Source: Erythroxylum novogranatense
Taxonomy: Eukaryota > Streptophyta > Magnoliopsida > Malpighiales > Erythroxylaceae
DNA: 64,000 nucleotides
Reading direction: 5' to 3'
Assembly: GCA_029891385.1 (NCBI GenBank)
Contig: CM057232.1
Coordinates: forward strand, 65,285,824-65,349,823
Part shown: piece by piece, positions 34,434-46,509 of the stretch
Layout of the letters: every line of letters starts with the position of its first letter
Numbering within the stretch: the first letter of the stretch is position 1
Translations under genes and position numbers: made by a program
The notes under the pieces: generated by a model
The model's input: only the letters and a program-made list of their open reading frames with translations
Database searches by the model: none
Told to the model about the DNA's origin: nothing

Positions 34434-35544
34434 GTCTGGTATCCCGTATGAAGCTATAACCTAAGCGAGATCAGAAACCCTAATGGAATTTGCTGTTGAT
34501 GCATGCTATCAGTTCAGATTTCGAATTTATATTGTGATATCTTTTTCGAAATTTTTATGCCCAGGATTGTTCATAACATGTTAGAGAATATGTCTATGAA
34601 TTTTGAGAATTTATCGATTTGATTTGATATAGTTTTGCTAATTAATTCCCTAAGGTTACAGATGCTGTTTTGTGAAACGATTCTGGAACAGGCATGAGTA
34701 TAAAATCGAGAATAAATTCTAGAAAAATGGTTTTTCGGATTTTCCTTCACCTACATGTCTCTAAGATGTTGGTGAATGTCTGTGAGCATGGAAATTGGAT
34801 TTCAAGGTGATTGGATATTTATTCACGAATTTATTCTATGCTGTTGGGAATTGCTGTGCTGATGAACACAGATTTTGAATCGGTTTTGTTATTTAGGTTG
34901 ACTGAGTTTTTGATGGCCTAAAATCCTAAACAACATTCATGTAGCATGTTCTGAACATGTACTAACCTATGTAATTTTCTCATGATTTATTGAAATTGTT
35001 TCATTGATCATTTCGAGCAATGTACAGAACTGGACAGTTTTGTGAAAATTGTTGGGACTGTTTTGCTTGGCTTGATTGAGTGTGCTTTTTCAGTTCCAAT
35101 GCCTTGAACCATTTTTAATGTGATTAAAAATGTGTTATATTGATGTAATATGATTGCAAAACTGAATTGCTTGAATTTGCTTTTCCAAGAATTTTTGAAT
35201 GCCGAATTGATCACATTAGCGTCTCGGTAGTATCTTGCATTATCTTGTTTGTTTTGACCGTCATATTTTTATGGCATGTGCTGAAGTAAATTTGATAATG
35301 TATGTGCTAGCTTGAGATTCTTAGGTTGATAATAAGGGTGTTCCTAAATTATTTGGAAATTAATGAGTTTTGGCTCATTTCAAGCTTTCCATGTAGTTTG
35401 ACTATTTGAGGCATTCATGAATCAATGAAGTGTTCATTGAGGCATCAATTCACAGATATTACCCTAGGTATGATGGTGTTGAGAATTGGAATTGTACTGA
35501 TTGAGGAATTAGCCGATTAGAGATTTTAGCAAAATTCCCTGAAT

Positions 35545-35742
35545 AAGTCGACTTGTTTTCTGGATAAGTCGACTTGCGGAAACAATAAGTCGACTTGTTC
35601 AAGATCTCAGTATAAGTCGACTTGTAGTACCTTGTAAGTCGACTTGTTCATGGGCAGATGACATAAGTCGACTTGTGTCATACAAGTTGACTTGTGTGTG
35701 GGCAGAAGCATAAGTCGACTTGCATTTGATGAAAGTCGACTT
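35545..35742 (+). repeat. AAGTCGACTT palindrome cluster, A2 leader
   Basis: Eight perfect decamers and one AAGTTGACTT variant, mostly as ATAAGTCGACTTGT. This cluster is less decayed than the one in A1. Confidence 0.92.
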
Positions 35743-35951
35743 ATGGCATGCATAGGTGGGATGATGGATGATTTTAGGTATAGACTCAATGTGATTGATG
35801 AAATGCCCTAAATCATATCATATAGTCATGGTGACTATAATCCTATGGCTTGGAGAAGAAGTAGATGAGACCCGAAATCCCTCCTCGGTATATGAAAACT
35901 AACGCCTTCCATTAATATGGTAAGAACCAGAGTTCTTATAGGGTTGGGTTG

Positions 35952-36337
35952 TTGAGCTAACCTCAAGCTCGCTTTATACGAATATGTTCGAACCATGAAA
36001 ATGAGATTTTCGGATTAATGGGTCGGTTTTCCTAGAAGCGTTGATTTGTTGAGCTAACCTCAAGGTCAACGTGGACAGAGGCGAAATTGGGTAGCATACA
36101 TCAGATGTATGCGTATCAAAGAGTTGATACCCAATGTAAGTGCACACATCAACAAGTTGATAGCACTGATCGATAGTTGTGTCTAAGATGTAATTGGTAT
36201 ATCTGATACCTCCCGAGACATAAGGTGGCTTGTTGAGCTAACCTCAAGGTCATTCTTAATGTCGGTTATCGATGATACAATTGGTATGACCGATACCTAC
36301 CGATTGACCTAAGTTGTGGCTTGTTGGGTAAACCCAA
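35952..36337 (+). repeat. Four-copy hairpin repeat in the A2 leader
   Basis: Units at 35952-35966, 36049-36063 and 36233-36247 read TTGAGCTAACCTCAA. The unit at 36324-36337 reads TTGGGTAAACCCAA. All can form five-base stems. Between them, GCATACATCAGATGTATGC (about 36095-36113) and GGTAT/ATACC pairs form further hairpins. Confidence 0.84.
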
Positions 36338-36530
36338 GGTCACTCTTAGCAATGTCGGATATCGACCCACTAGGACATTATGTCACTTTGTTTCTCTGGA
36401 TTCGTAAAGAGGGTTATGGATTCTAGGAAACTAGTGGGAGCCATATGCATGTCATGCAAGTCCTTATGATCATGCGGGCATTTCTATTCTATCATTCATT
36501 CTCTCTATCGCGCTAGGTTGATTGAAGAAG

Positions 36531-37290
36531 TCTTTCAGTGTGAATTTTCACTCTCTATTCTGGACCGAATTTTCTTGATTGGCTAAGGAATCTGAGAATT
36601 GTTCTTAGTTACGAGGAACTGGATCGTCCTAGATGTTCCACTTCCGATTGCACTGCTTGTCGATGCTTCCGATAAGGATCGAAAGCATATTATAAGCATC
36701 TTAAGGACAGTGATATGGATACTTGCTTTATGCTTGCCTCGATGTCACTAGAGCTGCAGGAGCAGCACGAGTCCATGGATGCTCACTCTATAGTATTTCA
36801 TCTTAGGGAGCTTTTTGATGAGTAAGCTCGGTCTGAAAGGTTCGAGACCTCAAGGCTTCTCTTCACCACAAAGATGGCTCGGGGATATCTCATGCAAGAT
36901 GCCTAAAGATGAATGGCTATATTGAGAGATTGGCCGTCTTAGGATTTGTAATGGATTATGAGTTAAGTAGAGACTTAATTCTGGTTGGATTGTCTGACGG
37001 TTATTCACAGTTTGTGATAAACTATCGGATAAACCAAATATCCACAACAATTCCTGAGCTGATCAATCTGCTCAAGACAGCTGAGCAGGCTATCAAGAAG
37101 GATAGCAAGCAAGTGCTAATGGTGGATGCTTCTTCTTCTAGTTTAAAGAAGAAAAAGGCTAAGAAACCAAAGGGAAGTGCCATCAAGGAAAAACCATAGA
37201 AACTGCCCCAAAAGGATTTTGCTTTCATTGTGGCAAGTCTAGCCACTAGAGGCGAAACTGTAAAATCTATCTGGAGTCCTTGAAGCAGTA
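36531..37290 (+). pseudogene. gag: Copia gag (A2), broken
   Basis: Homologous to A1 gag but worse preserved: the ATG region is damaged (AAGTCTTTC where A1 has ATGTCTTCC) and frameshifts occur near 36560, 36630 and 36890. The best stretch is 36909-37199 with MNGYIERLAVLGFVMDYEL, a ligand-free helical core, then a lysine-rich tract. A zinc knuckle of the form CFHCGKSSH follows near 37220-37255 in another frame. It cannot make a full gag product. Confidence 0.85.
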
Positions 37291-37339
37291 AAAGGCATCA
37301 GATGCCTCTACTTCTTCAAATATGTTTGTCATTGAGGTT

Positions 37340-40208
37340 AATACTATTCCTGATCAAAACATATCGATATTAGATACCGGTTGTGACTCATACATATGAA
37401 ATGATATGCAGGGCCTCGAGGAGCGATGAGCATTTCATAAAAGGAGAACTAGACCTTCGTGTAGGTAATGCGACAAGAGTTGCTACATTAGCCGTGACAC
37501 TTATGTCTTATTCCTCCTAGTGGGCTTATATTCAAATTGGATGATTGACATTTTGTACCTGTTTTAAACAAAGAACATATTGTATGTTTTATGTTTAAAT
37601 AGAGCTGATTTCCATTGGACTTTTAGTAGCAATGGTTGTTATATTAGTTGCAATGGAATGCTCTATGGTACTCGTACATTATGCAATTGAATTGACATAT
37701 GAGATATGTCATATCCAATTATGAATGTCAATGAAGCGGAAAGACATAATCGAGATAATTTAAAATCAACTTACTTATGGCATTGTCGGCTTGGCCATAT
37801 AAATGAGACACGCATCGCTAAGCTCCATAAGAGTGGATGTTTAGGGTCATTTGATTATGAATCATATGACACATGCGAATCTTGTTTATTAGGCAAGATG
37901 ACTATGTAATCCTTTAAAGGAAAGGGTGAACGAGTGAATGGAATATTAGACCTAATACATTCGGATGTATGTGGTCCGATGTCCATCCATGCCATAAGTA
38001 GTTGTTTTTACTTCATTACTTTTATCGGTGATTATTCACGATATAGGTACTTGTATCTGATGAGATACAAATCTGAAGCGTTTGAAACGTTCAAATAATT
38101 CAGATATGAAGTAGAAAACTAACTTGGTAAAAGTATGAATACATTACGATCTGATCGTGGTGGAAAATGCTTAGACCAATAGTTTTTGATTATCTCAGAG
38201 ATAATGGGATTTTATCTCAGTATACTCCACCTTACACGCCGCAGCACAATGGTGTGGCTGAAAGGAGAAATCGAACCTTGTTAGACATGGTGCGATTGAT
38301 GATAGGTTTACAGCGATTTTGGGAATATGCGCTTGAGACATTTGTTTACTTGCTAAACAGAGTTCCATTAAAGCGTTGTGGTTACTCCATATGGAGATAT
38401 GGACTAACCGAAAGCCCTATCTTTCTCATCTGAAAGTTTGGGGTTGTCACGCTTATGTGAAGCGGACACGGTCAGTTAACGATGATGCAAATCGATAAGT
38501 GTTTGTTAAATGGAATATCAATTCTACCTTCTTTGGAACAAAAGTTGTTTGTTTCCAAGCATGCTGTTTTCTTAAAGAAAGAGTTTCTTTTACAAGAGGA
38601 CAGTGGGAGAAAAGTTGAACTTGGAGAAGTTCAAGATGCTCGAACAAACATAGATCAATCGCAATCAAATCAGCGTAACTCATATAGATGAGGTAGCAGT
38701 TCAACCTTCTATTACACACAATTTACAGGGTTAAGTAGGATCGCCTGTTCACGAGAGATATGGATTTCGTGAGGAACAAAATGGCGTATTGCTCATATGA
38801 GATGATGCCTACTACCTATGAACAGTTACGAAAGTTGATGCGGAACATGGCTTTGTGCCATGAAATCAAATGGATTCCATGTATGAAAACCAAGTATGGA
38901 CTTTGGTTGTTACACTGAAGGATAAAACCCACGAGGTGCAAAGGAGTTTTCGAAGAAAACCAACATGGATGGTAATTTGATTACCTATAAAGCAATGCTT
39001 ACGGTTAAAGGATTTAAATCACGACAAAGAGTTGACTATGACAAAACCTTGACCTCGTAGCAATGCTTAAATCCATTAGGATACTCCTAGCCATTGCCAC
39101 TCATTATGATTATGAGATATTGCAAATGGATGTGAAGACGACTTTCCGAGAGGAAATCTACGAGGATGTGTATGACACAACTGAGGGCTTCACTTCCATC
39201 GATGGCGAAAAGGTATGTAAGCTTCGTAAATCCGTTTGGATTGAAGCAAGCATCCAGAGTTGAATATCCGTTTTGATGAGGTACTCAAAGAGTTTGATTT
39301 CTCACAAAATCCGGATGATCATTGTGTGTATAAGAAGGTTAATGGACTGCAATCGTATTCCTTGTGTTGTATGTAGATGACATCTCGTTACTAGGAAACG
39401 ATGTCTCTATCTTTAATCGCTTAAAATTTGGTTGTCCAATCAATTTGCGATGAAAGACCTTGGTGAAGCGACTTATATCCTTGGGATATAGATTTATAGA
39501 GATAAATCAAAAGGTTGCTTGGTCTTTCACAATCATCGACATAGATGAGATGCTAAAGAGGTTTAGCATGGAACAATGCTATGTCGAGGCCCGATGTATC
39601 GTATGCTCTAAGTGTTACGAGCGGATACCAATCGGATCTGGTGAGGTCCTTTGGGTGGCTGTCGAGAATATCCTCAAGTACTTGCGAAGCACTAAGGATG
39701 TTTTCTTGATCTATGGAGATGGAAATCCCCAAGTGAGCATGCATTCAGATGCAAGTATTTAATCTGATAAGGATAATTCTGAATCACAATCAGGTTATAT
39801 ACATTCACACTGAATAGCATGGCGGTCAGTTGGAAAAGTTCCAAACAAGAGAGGACTGCTGATTCATCAACCGAGGCAGAGTACAATGCCGCATGAGATG
39901 CGCAAAGGAAGCGGTTTGGATTAAGAAGTTCATTACTAAACTTGATCTGGTCCCTAGCTGTGATGGGCCCATAGGATTGTATTGTGATACAATGGGGCTA
40001 GTGCGCAGGCAAAGGAACCAAGGTCTTATCGACGATCCGAACTCGTACTTCGCCGATTCTGGAGATCATTAGTCGAGATGATATCCTGATAGAGAGAATT
40101 CCCACAGAGCAAAGTGTTGCTGTTCCGTTGACAAAGCCATAGTCACAGGAGAATTGTGATTCTCATGGACTCGCTTATGGTATTAGATACTAAGGCGATT
40201 GGCTTTAG
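37340..40208 (+). pseudogene. pol: Copia pol (A2), broken
   Basis: The protease motif LDTGCDSYI (about 37369-37395) is followed by a stop. The integrase zinc-binding part is intact in LWHCRLGHINETRIAKLHKS with CESCLLGKM (37706-37909). The integrase core has a FITFIGDYS-like stretch and NGVAERRNRTLLDMV (38167-38433). Reverse transcriptase is in fragments (39063-39263 onward) with MDVKTTF in place of MDVKTAF and a VDD motif near 39375. RNase H is fragmentary to the TAG at 40206-40208, next to the polypurine tract. Many single-base losses break the frame. Confidence 0.88.
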
Positions 40209-40222
40209 GTCAAGTGGGAGAT
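40209..40222 (+). other. Polypurine tract of A2
   Basis: GTCAAGTGGGAGA directly before the 3' LTR. Confidence 0.85.
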
Positions 40223-40223
40223 T

Positions 40224-42162
40224 TGTAAGTGATAAGTCGACTTGTACCATTTGTAAGTCGACTTACACATATTCGAATCGATAAGTCGACTTGTTCATTG
40301 GATAAGTCGACTTGTTCAAGGTCGATCTTGTTTATTTGTGCCCTAAAGGCAATCCCTTTAGCGCGTTTTATTCAAAGTCGTGTGCGGACTTTATGAATAA
40401 ATAAAGAAAAGGCATTATTCATTAATTTGATATTCATAAACATTGTTTATGAATTAATTGGATCTTTAATCGAATTAATGAAGTCCATGATATATCATAG
40501 CATGAAGGAAATTATGATGTGTTCATACTCCCGAGATTCCTATCATGTGCAATTATGTCGATGTCGAAATTATCCTAGTCATAGGATTAATGAGATGGAC
40601 ATCATTAATCCGGATAGACTAGCACATGTCATATTCCTTGATTGGATCAAGCGGTGGATCTCGAAGCGTAAATATGAGATATTTAGAATTGACATGTAGA
40701 TGCTTACTAGCGGTAGTGAGTTCATTGGATGACCTGCCATGAGATCATCACATGGATATCTTATCTAAGTGTCGTTGATAATCTCATCATAGCAATGGTG
40801 CAAGTATCCTTAGACTTGAGGTACTCGAGGATATCTTGAATCTTGATCACGTGCTTTGACTCCATTCCTTGTTTCCTTCTAGAGGTAACTCATAGGGTGG
40901 TGCTTGGGTACAGCTTGAGGTATTCGAAGATAATTGAGTAGCCAATAAAGGATTCACCACTTCTGGATTAGCAGAAGAGATACCCATGGCCTCTTGTCGG
41001 GATCATTACTAAGGTCGGCGGCATGTATGTCATGAAGAGTGTCTTCATTGACATATAAAGTAATGAGTCCCAGAACGAGAACTGATATCACTTGGGCTAG
41101 ACTCAATCTAGTGAGAGTTGACACTTTAACCATACTCATAACCAAGTGGGGTATAGGATGGTGAAAGGACGAATTGCACGGTAATTGTCTATGGAAGGGT
41201 TCGTGATCTGGTTCGTGATGAATACATCAAACCGATTACTTTCCGGTCAATTGGGGGTCATGATGTGTTGCTAGATACCGCCCATGACTTGCTCAGATTA
41301 ATTGTTAATCTAAGTAGCCAACATAACCGGCAGCCTAAAGGGTCACACGCATAAGAGTGTTTTAGAGAATCTGTAAAATAGTTATTGGACAGAGTTCCAA
41401 TTATGGAGAGCATTAGGATTAAATGGATCCCGATGAGATTGGGATATGTCCCAATGAGATCGCGACATTAATATTGCTAAGAAAGGTCTCCGGACCTTTT
41501 TCGGTACCGGGGCCCGGTAGGCCGGTAGGACCGACCCCAGTGTGACTGGACTACTTCAACAATATATATATACATATATATATATGATTAATTAATTAAA
41601 TAATTAATTAATATATATATATATGTAAACACGTGGATGGGAGGAGAGGAAGCATGGAAGCTTCCTTTAAGATGCCTAGTCATCATCTTCATTTAATTAC
41701 TAAATGGCAAAATGAAAAAGGCATGTAAGATGAAGATGGTGATGATCGGTGGATGGTTCTTTAAGAAGAAAGAAAAGAGCTTTTTCTTTGGTCTTTGGAG
41801 AAGAGGATCATCGTGGATGAGAGAAGGAGGAAAGGTTTTGTGAAAACCAAAATGCTTCACCTTCTCCATTGATATTTCATCTTCTCCTCCAAAGGTTTCT
41901 TCCTCCACCAACGTTTCTCTTGACTCTCCAGACGAGGTAGGCTCTAGCGAGGCTTTAATATGTTCTAGCTATTCCGGGTCAAAGGGTTTGTCCCGTTAGA
42001 TTTTCTGATCTCTGCGTGGATCACCTTTAGAGATAGTCTCTTTGGCTATTTAGGTTGATGTCTTCATACGGATACGGATCACAGGATTCGGAAAGTCACA
42101 GGAACAAAATTTTTGTTTTCCGCTGCCGGTACATGTGATGTACCTCCCGGAATTTTCCTACA
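40224..42162 (+). repeat. 3' LTR of A2 (1939 bp)
   Basis: From TGTAAGTGATAAG to TTCCTACA. It matches 32475-34420 with scattered single-base differences, and one segment (about 41490-41545) differs more from the 5' copy. It includes four AAGTCGACTT sites (40234-40313) and the AT-rich inverted repeat with CACGTG (41559-41635). Confidence 0.96.
40234..40313 (+). repeat. Four AAGTCGACTT sites, A2 3' LTR
   Basis: The same four palindromes as in the 5' LTR, while the spacer between the second and third has diverged (ATATTCGAATCG against ATGTTCGGTACCG). Confidence 0.92.
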
Positions 42163-42167
42163 GGTGT
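42163..42167. repeat. Target-site duplication GGTGT, right of A2
   Basis: Directly after the A2 3' LTR, identical to 32470-32474. Confidence 0.93.
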
Positions 42168-42943
42168 TTCATTGCTTCATACATGTTGAAGCTAACCTGT
42201 TGGTCACCTACCTCCATGGTGATCTTACCTTGCTTCATGCTTATCATTGTCCCTGCTGTCCGTAAAAAGGGTCGCCCGAGAATTAAGGAAATATCCTGCA
42301 CAACTTCAGAAGACATATCAAGCACATAAAAATCAGCAGGAAATACTAACCCCTTAACCTGGACCAAGATGTCCTCAATGATACCCACTAGATGCCTAAA
42401 TGATCTATCAGCCAACTGGAGGACAACAGATGTAGGCTTTATACTCTTCACTCCTAAGGCCTCATAAACTGACTTAGACATCACATTTATCGCTGCCCCC
42501 AGATCTAACAAAGCTCTACCTATAGTTACTTTCCCTAAGATGCAAGGGATGGTGAAAGATCCAGGGTCTTGACACTTGACAGGTATTTGTGGCTTGAACA
42601 AAGCTGACACATTGGAGCTCACTTGCACTCTCTCATTTGGCCTAAACTTTCTCTTATTAGTGCACAAGTCCTTCAGATATTTTGCATAGGCCGGAACTGT
42701 CTTCACCAAATCAAGCAAAGGAACATTTACCTCAACTTTCCCAAACAAGTCAATGATTTCCTTTTCATGTTTAATCTCGGTCATGCGCTTACTCATCAAA
42801 TATGAGTTTGGAAAAGGAAGGTCTTGAACACTTACCTCCTTACCTGTGCTGGCTTGCCTTCTTGATTCTCCATCTTCAGCTTGATTTTTGGAACTCTCTG
42901 AAGTAGTTCCCTTGTTTCTTAAAGCATGCTTTTTCTCTTTCAA
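42163..42943 (-). pseudogene. pro: Gypsy aspartic protease (E)
   Basis: A minus-strand open frame of about 260 codons cut at its C-terminal end by A2. It contains a retropepsin with the active-site motif ALLDLGAAINVMSKSVYEAL (DLG, as usual in Athila-like elements), the flap region and a second conserved block LILGRPFLRTAGTMI. This enzyme releases the gag and pol products in intact elements. The frame overlaps the end of gag (42876-42943) in a different phase, so either a natural frameshift joins them or the gag frame has mutated. The frame resumes at 32474 on the other side of A2. Confidence 0.87.
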
Positions 42944-44699
42944 ATAGCTCTTCTTCCCTCACACTTTCTGATTTCTTAATCTTTTCCTTGGGTGGAGGTA
43001 CTGCCTCACTCTCAATATCCTCATCACATGCCTCTTCATCTACTTGAGGATTAAACCTCACTTGCTTCCCACTCCGGAGGGCAATTGCATTCAAACTCTT
43101 CGGATTCATCACAGTATTAGAGGGAATAGTCCCACTGTTTTTTGCTTGATTTTCACTCATATTGTTGGACAACTGAGTGACATATGAATTTATGTTCTCC
43201 GCCTTGGTCTCCCATTGTTCCATTCTCTTCTCCAAGTCATTGAATCTAGCAGCAGTCTTTGAGGAATCCTGTTGAATAAGAGAAGCAATAGCATTAAACT
43301 AGTTAGCATTAGAATCCCTCTCTTCCTTCATCAGAGTCATCATACTTTGAAGCAACTGGTTGGTGTCTTCCTTCGGTGGGACTATGAGGGCTTGCTGTTG
43401 ATTTGGGAACTGGCTAGTGGAAGTAACAGCTCCTCCCCCTTGTGAAAATTTTTTTTGAGCCCTGTTCTCCTCACTCCTCCAACTAAATCGAGGATTAGAC
43501 TTCCATCCTTCATTGTATGTGTTGGAGTATTGATCCCACTTCTGATTGGCTCTCCCTGGATATACTGCTGACACCTCTTCATACCTTCCAGGGCATACAC
43601 TTGATATGTGCATCACCGACCCACAATTGTCTGGCCCGGGTGCGATAATATCCGTAGAGGGTGATGGGCGATGCACATTCAAGTTCTTCAACTCTGCAGT
43701 AATACAAGACAACTGTGAGGTTATTTAGTTCTCCAGTGAATCTACCTTGGTTTCCAGACTTTCCATTCTCTTGGCTTGAGCTGTCAAAGCTCCCAATTCA
43801 TTCAATCCTCTGGAATCTCTTACACTGTATTGTTGATGGTTTAAGGCCATCTTCTTTATCAAGTCTCATGTTTCCAATGCTATAAGGTCAATCAAAGATC
43901 CTCCAGATGCAGCATTTAGCATACCTTTCTCTTGATTCTTCAACCCATCATAAAAATACTGCACCAATTTTTCATCAAGAATTTGGTGATGGGGGCATCT
44001 GGACAGAAGATCTTGGAAGCGGTTCCAATAGTCATACAGTGATTCATCATACTCCTGGCGGGCTGAGTAAATTTCCTTCCTCATCGAAGATGTCCTGGAG
44101 GTTGGAAAATATTTCTCCAAAAATGCTTTCCTCAGGTTGGCCCAGCTATGATAGGCATTTGCCACATGCCTCGGAAGACTCATGTACCACTCTCGTGCTT
44201 TTCCTTCCAAAGAAAAATGAAACACCTTCCACAACACTTTATCCAAAGTAGCTCCTACTGGCTTCATACTCTGGCAAATCATCGTCAAAGCTTGTAGGTG
44301 CATGTATGGATCCTCTCCTTCCAAGCCATGAAATTTAGGAAGGGAATTAATCAACAAACCTTTAATCTCAAAATTAACATCAAAATTAGGGCAAGTAGCA
44401 GTAAATGGATCATAATGCACATCAGAAGTTGTTGCTTCCCTAATTGTCCTACGTCGCTGGTTCTCATTGTTCTCTCCTACTCTCTCATGCTCACCATTTC
44501 CTCCATTAGTCCCATTTCTAGGTTGGTGTACGGGAAAATCAGGATTTGGGAAACTGTTTGGATTCTCATCCATATTCTCATTATCTCGCTCAACTAATCT
44601 CTTCCTCTCTTGTTCTTTCCTCTCTTTCCTAAGTCTCCTCAAATGTCTCTCAACTTCAGGTTGGAATTGAACAAGTCTACCTCTCCTGGGCATGCACAA
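42876..44699 (-). pseudogene. gag: Athila-like gag (E), with in-frame stops
   Basis: Starts at the minus-strand ATG at 44699 (MCMPRRGRLVQF). A basic N-terminus precedes the gag core with NSLPKFHGLEGEDPYMHL, FSLEGKAREWYMSLP, FLEKYFPTSRTSSMRKEI and RCPHHQILDEKLVQYFYDGL, which closely resemble Athila gag in order and wording. The frame is broken by a TGA at 43866 and a TAA near 43300; each time the same frame continues, through a glutamine-rich stretch to IALRSGKQVRFNPQVDEEA and a charged C-terminus. Few breaks suggest moderate age. Confidence 0.88.
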
Positions 44700-45010
44700 A
44701 AATCAATCCACAATTAAAAGGAATGGTAACAAAATTTCTCAGTCACACAAAATCAGAGAAAAGTGAAATGCGATGAATGCGAGTGTATGAGTGTATGATG
44801 TATGTATGAGTGTGTATGTGTAAAAATGTGCAAAGTAAGAGACAAAATCAAAGTATGGAGTATGCTTGTGCAAAGGGAAATGAAACCTATACTATGAACA
44901 AGTGTGAAAATCAAACTATGCTAAATGCAAGCAAAAACAATGATTCTGATTACCAACAACAATTCAAATGAATGACAATGGCTATCCTACGGTAAACCAA
45001 TTTCTTGGTT
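44700..45010 (-). other. Short leader of element E
   Basis: AT-rich sequence between primer site and gag, with GTATGAGTGTATG-like repeats near 44785-44820. I see no coding or RNA gene. Confidence 0.6.
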
Positions 45011-45027
45011 CCACGGCAACGGTGCCA
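45011..45027 (-). other. Primer-binding site of E (tRNA-Asp type)
   Basis: On the minus strand TGGCACCGTTGCCGTGG, three bases after the LTR end. It differs at two positions from what I recall as the Athila/tRNA-Asp primer site (TGGCGCCGTTGCCGGGG), consistent with CpG decay. Confidence 0.8.
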
Positions 45028-45030
45028 ATT

Positions 45031-46509
45031 TGATCGCGGCGATCTTACGATCGATCCTTGAAAATCGGTCAAATATAATAAGTTTCAAGATTGCGGTATA
45101 GGTTGCAATCCTCGGTTCGTCTCACTTATTTAGAACCAAGCGAAAAAGGTCTAAGCTAGCCTAAATGTCAAAAATTGCAATCAAAGTTGATAAAATGGGG
45201 GTTTGGTATTTTGGTCAATATTGATAAAAGTAATCAAAATTGAAGAAAAAGTATAAACAAATATTTTTAGAATTTTGGAAATAATGCAATTAACAAAAAT
45301 CAGATAGAAATCAAATTGATAAAATCCTCTTGAAAATGGGCGTAGGCTATCACAGTTCAAAAATGAATTTTCGGGGATAGAATCCACTAAGTTTCGAAAG
45401 ATTAACCCTAAAGGACTCTTTAGGTCCAAAGATTTAATTAATGAACTCCATTATTTAAATCTTTGTTACAAACCTTAGTGTGAAAATTAGACAAGTAAAT
45501 GCAATCGGTCAAAAGGATAAAAACACAACAATCTTAATTAAACACAACTAGGCAGATGAAGAGAGTAAATGCAATATCCAATGACATATATGAGACTTCA
45601 TATATTAAGCATCAAAAATTCTACAAATCACTTTGTCCAAATCCCAACATAGTGTTCATCACACGATTAAACTATAACCTTGCTAATCTAGCTATACAGA
45701 TGCAATCTCTAACTCAGAGTTTACACAAATATAAATAAACTTCAGACACTATATGATTACTCCCCTTTGAAGCTTTCGGTGAACTCAAGCCATTGCTACA
45801 TCTTCAAGAGGAAATGTGGCTTAGCTACGCATAGCTCTGGTCTGTCTCTCAACTGCTGAAGATGGAGCGAAACTCATGGTAGCAATTGATATCGACGGTG
45901 GCGGTGGCGATGATGATGATGGAGGTTGACGGTGATGAAAATGGAAATGATGGTGGAGTAGAATGTAATCGTCCGAGTATGCGTATTCCAGTCTCTCAGT
46001 ATCCAAAAGTTTGCTTTGACCTAAAAAGAGCAAGGTTTTTATATGGTGGGTGCGGGTCGGGTCAGAGCAGTGAGACAAACTTTCCATTTAAGGTCGGATA
46101 TCCGCTCGTACGTCGCGACGTATAAATGAAAATTCGTCGCGATGTGTAGAATTGCCTGCTCGTCGCGTCGTGCAGATTATCATACGTCACGACGTGTGGA
46201 AGTGATGCGCTCGCCGCAACGTGTGGATTGATATTCGTCGCGACGTGCGGAACGACCTCATGACTGTTGACTTCCTGATGTGTTGACTCCTTTGCTCCTG
46301 CAATAAAATAATAACAATTTGCAGTATCAATTGTCCTCATGAAAATTATAGAAAAATTAGTATCAAATCATAACAATTTACTGGCAAATTATGAATTAAA
46401 AGAGATCGGTATGAGGAATCAATTTAAGCACAAAAATCATCAATTAGGAGTCAACTAATGCATAAGCAGCTATGAAAATGTAGCCAATTTATAATATAAA
46501 CTTGGCTCA
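45031..46509 (-). repeat. 5' LTR of Athila-like element E
   Basis: The minus-strand LTR ends CGATCA before the primer site. The start is placed at TGAGCC (46509), where copia D gag coding sequence breaks off, and is uncertain by several bases. It contains a CGTCGCGACG cluster (46245-46111), a TATA-like TATAAAAA (46043-46036) and a long AT-rich downstream part. Short ORFs inside are not coding. Confidence 0.75.
46111..46245 (-). repeat. CGTCGCGACG palindrome cluster in the E LTR
   Basis: About seven copies or variants (CGTCGCGACG, CGTCACGACG, CGTCGCGTCG, CGCCGCAACG), upstream of the TATA-like box in LTR orientation. Confidence 0.82.

Larger units (their letters stand above)
34434..36530 (+). 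other. Long untranslated leader of A2
   Basis: The counterpart of 315-2320, colinear throughout, with no coding potential. It contains the palindrome cluster 35545-35742 and the hairpin array 35952-36337, at nearly the same distances from the primer site as in A1. Confidence 0.78.
32475..42162 (+). mobile_element. Complete Ty1/copia retrotransposon A2 nested in E
   Basis: Both LTRs are present (1946 and 1939 bp), each starting TGTAAGTGATAAG and ending TTCCTACA, with primer site, leader, gag, pol and polypurine tract between. The element is flanked by GGTGT on both sides and sits inside the minus-strand gypsy E frame, so it inserted after E. It is structurally whole but its coding regions are full of stops, frameshifts and small deletions. 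Differences between the LTRs are mostly single substitutions and single-base indels; some indels could be assembly errors. Confidence 0.96.
31009..46509 (-). mobile_element. Athila-like Ty3/gypsy element E, interrupted and incomplete
   Basis: On the minus strand: an LTR (46509-45031), a tRNA-Asp type primer site, gag, a retropepsin, a short stretch following the protease, a long non-coding tail and the start of a further ORF. Reverse transcriptase, RNase H and integrase are absent: the frame after the protease ends in a stop at 32222-32224. Copia A2 (32475-42162) sits inside with a GGTGT target duplication, and the gypsy frame runs on across the gap. I could not find a matching left LTR; copia B abuts the element at 31008. 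The Athila label rests on the gag and primer-site resemblance. Membership of 31009-32221 in the same element is an inference. Confidence 0.75.

Noticed and set aside
35545..35742. CRISPR-like array of short repeats
   Set aside because: Repeats are only 10-14 bases, palindromic, irregularly spaced, and lie in a plant retrotransposon leader with no cas genes.
45821..46087. 88-residue minus-strand frame with His and Ser runs
   Set aside because: It lies downstream of the TATA-like box in the E LTR and is simple-sequence (CAT/TCA repeats); no homology recognised.
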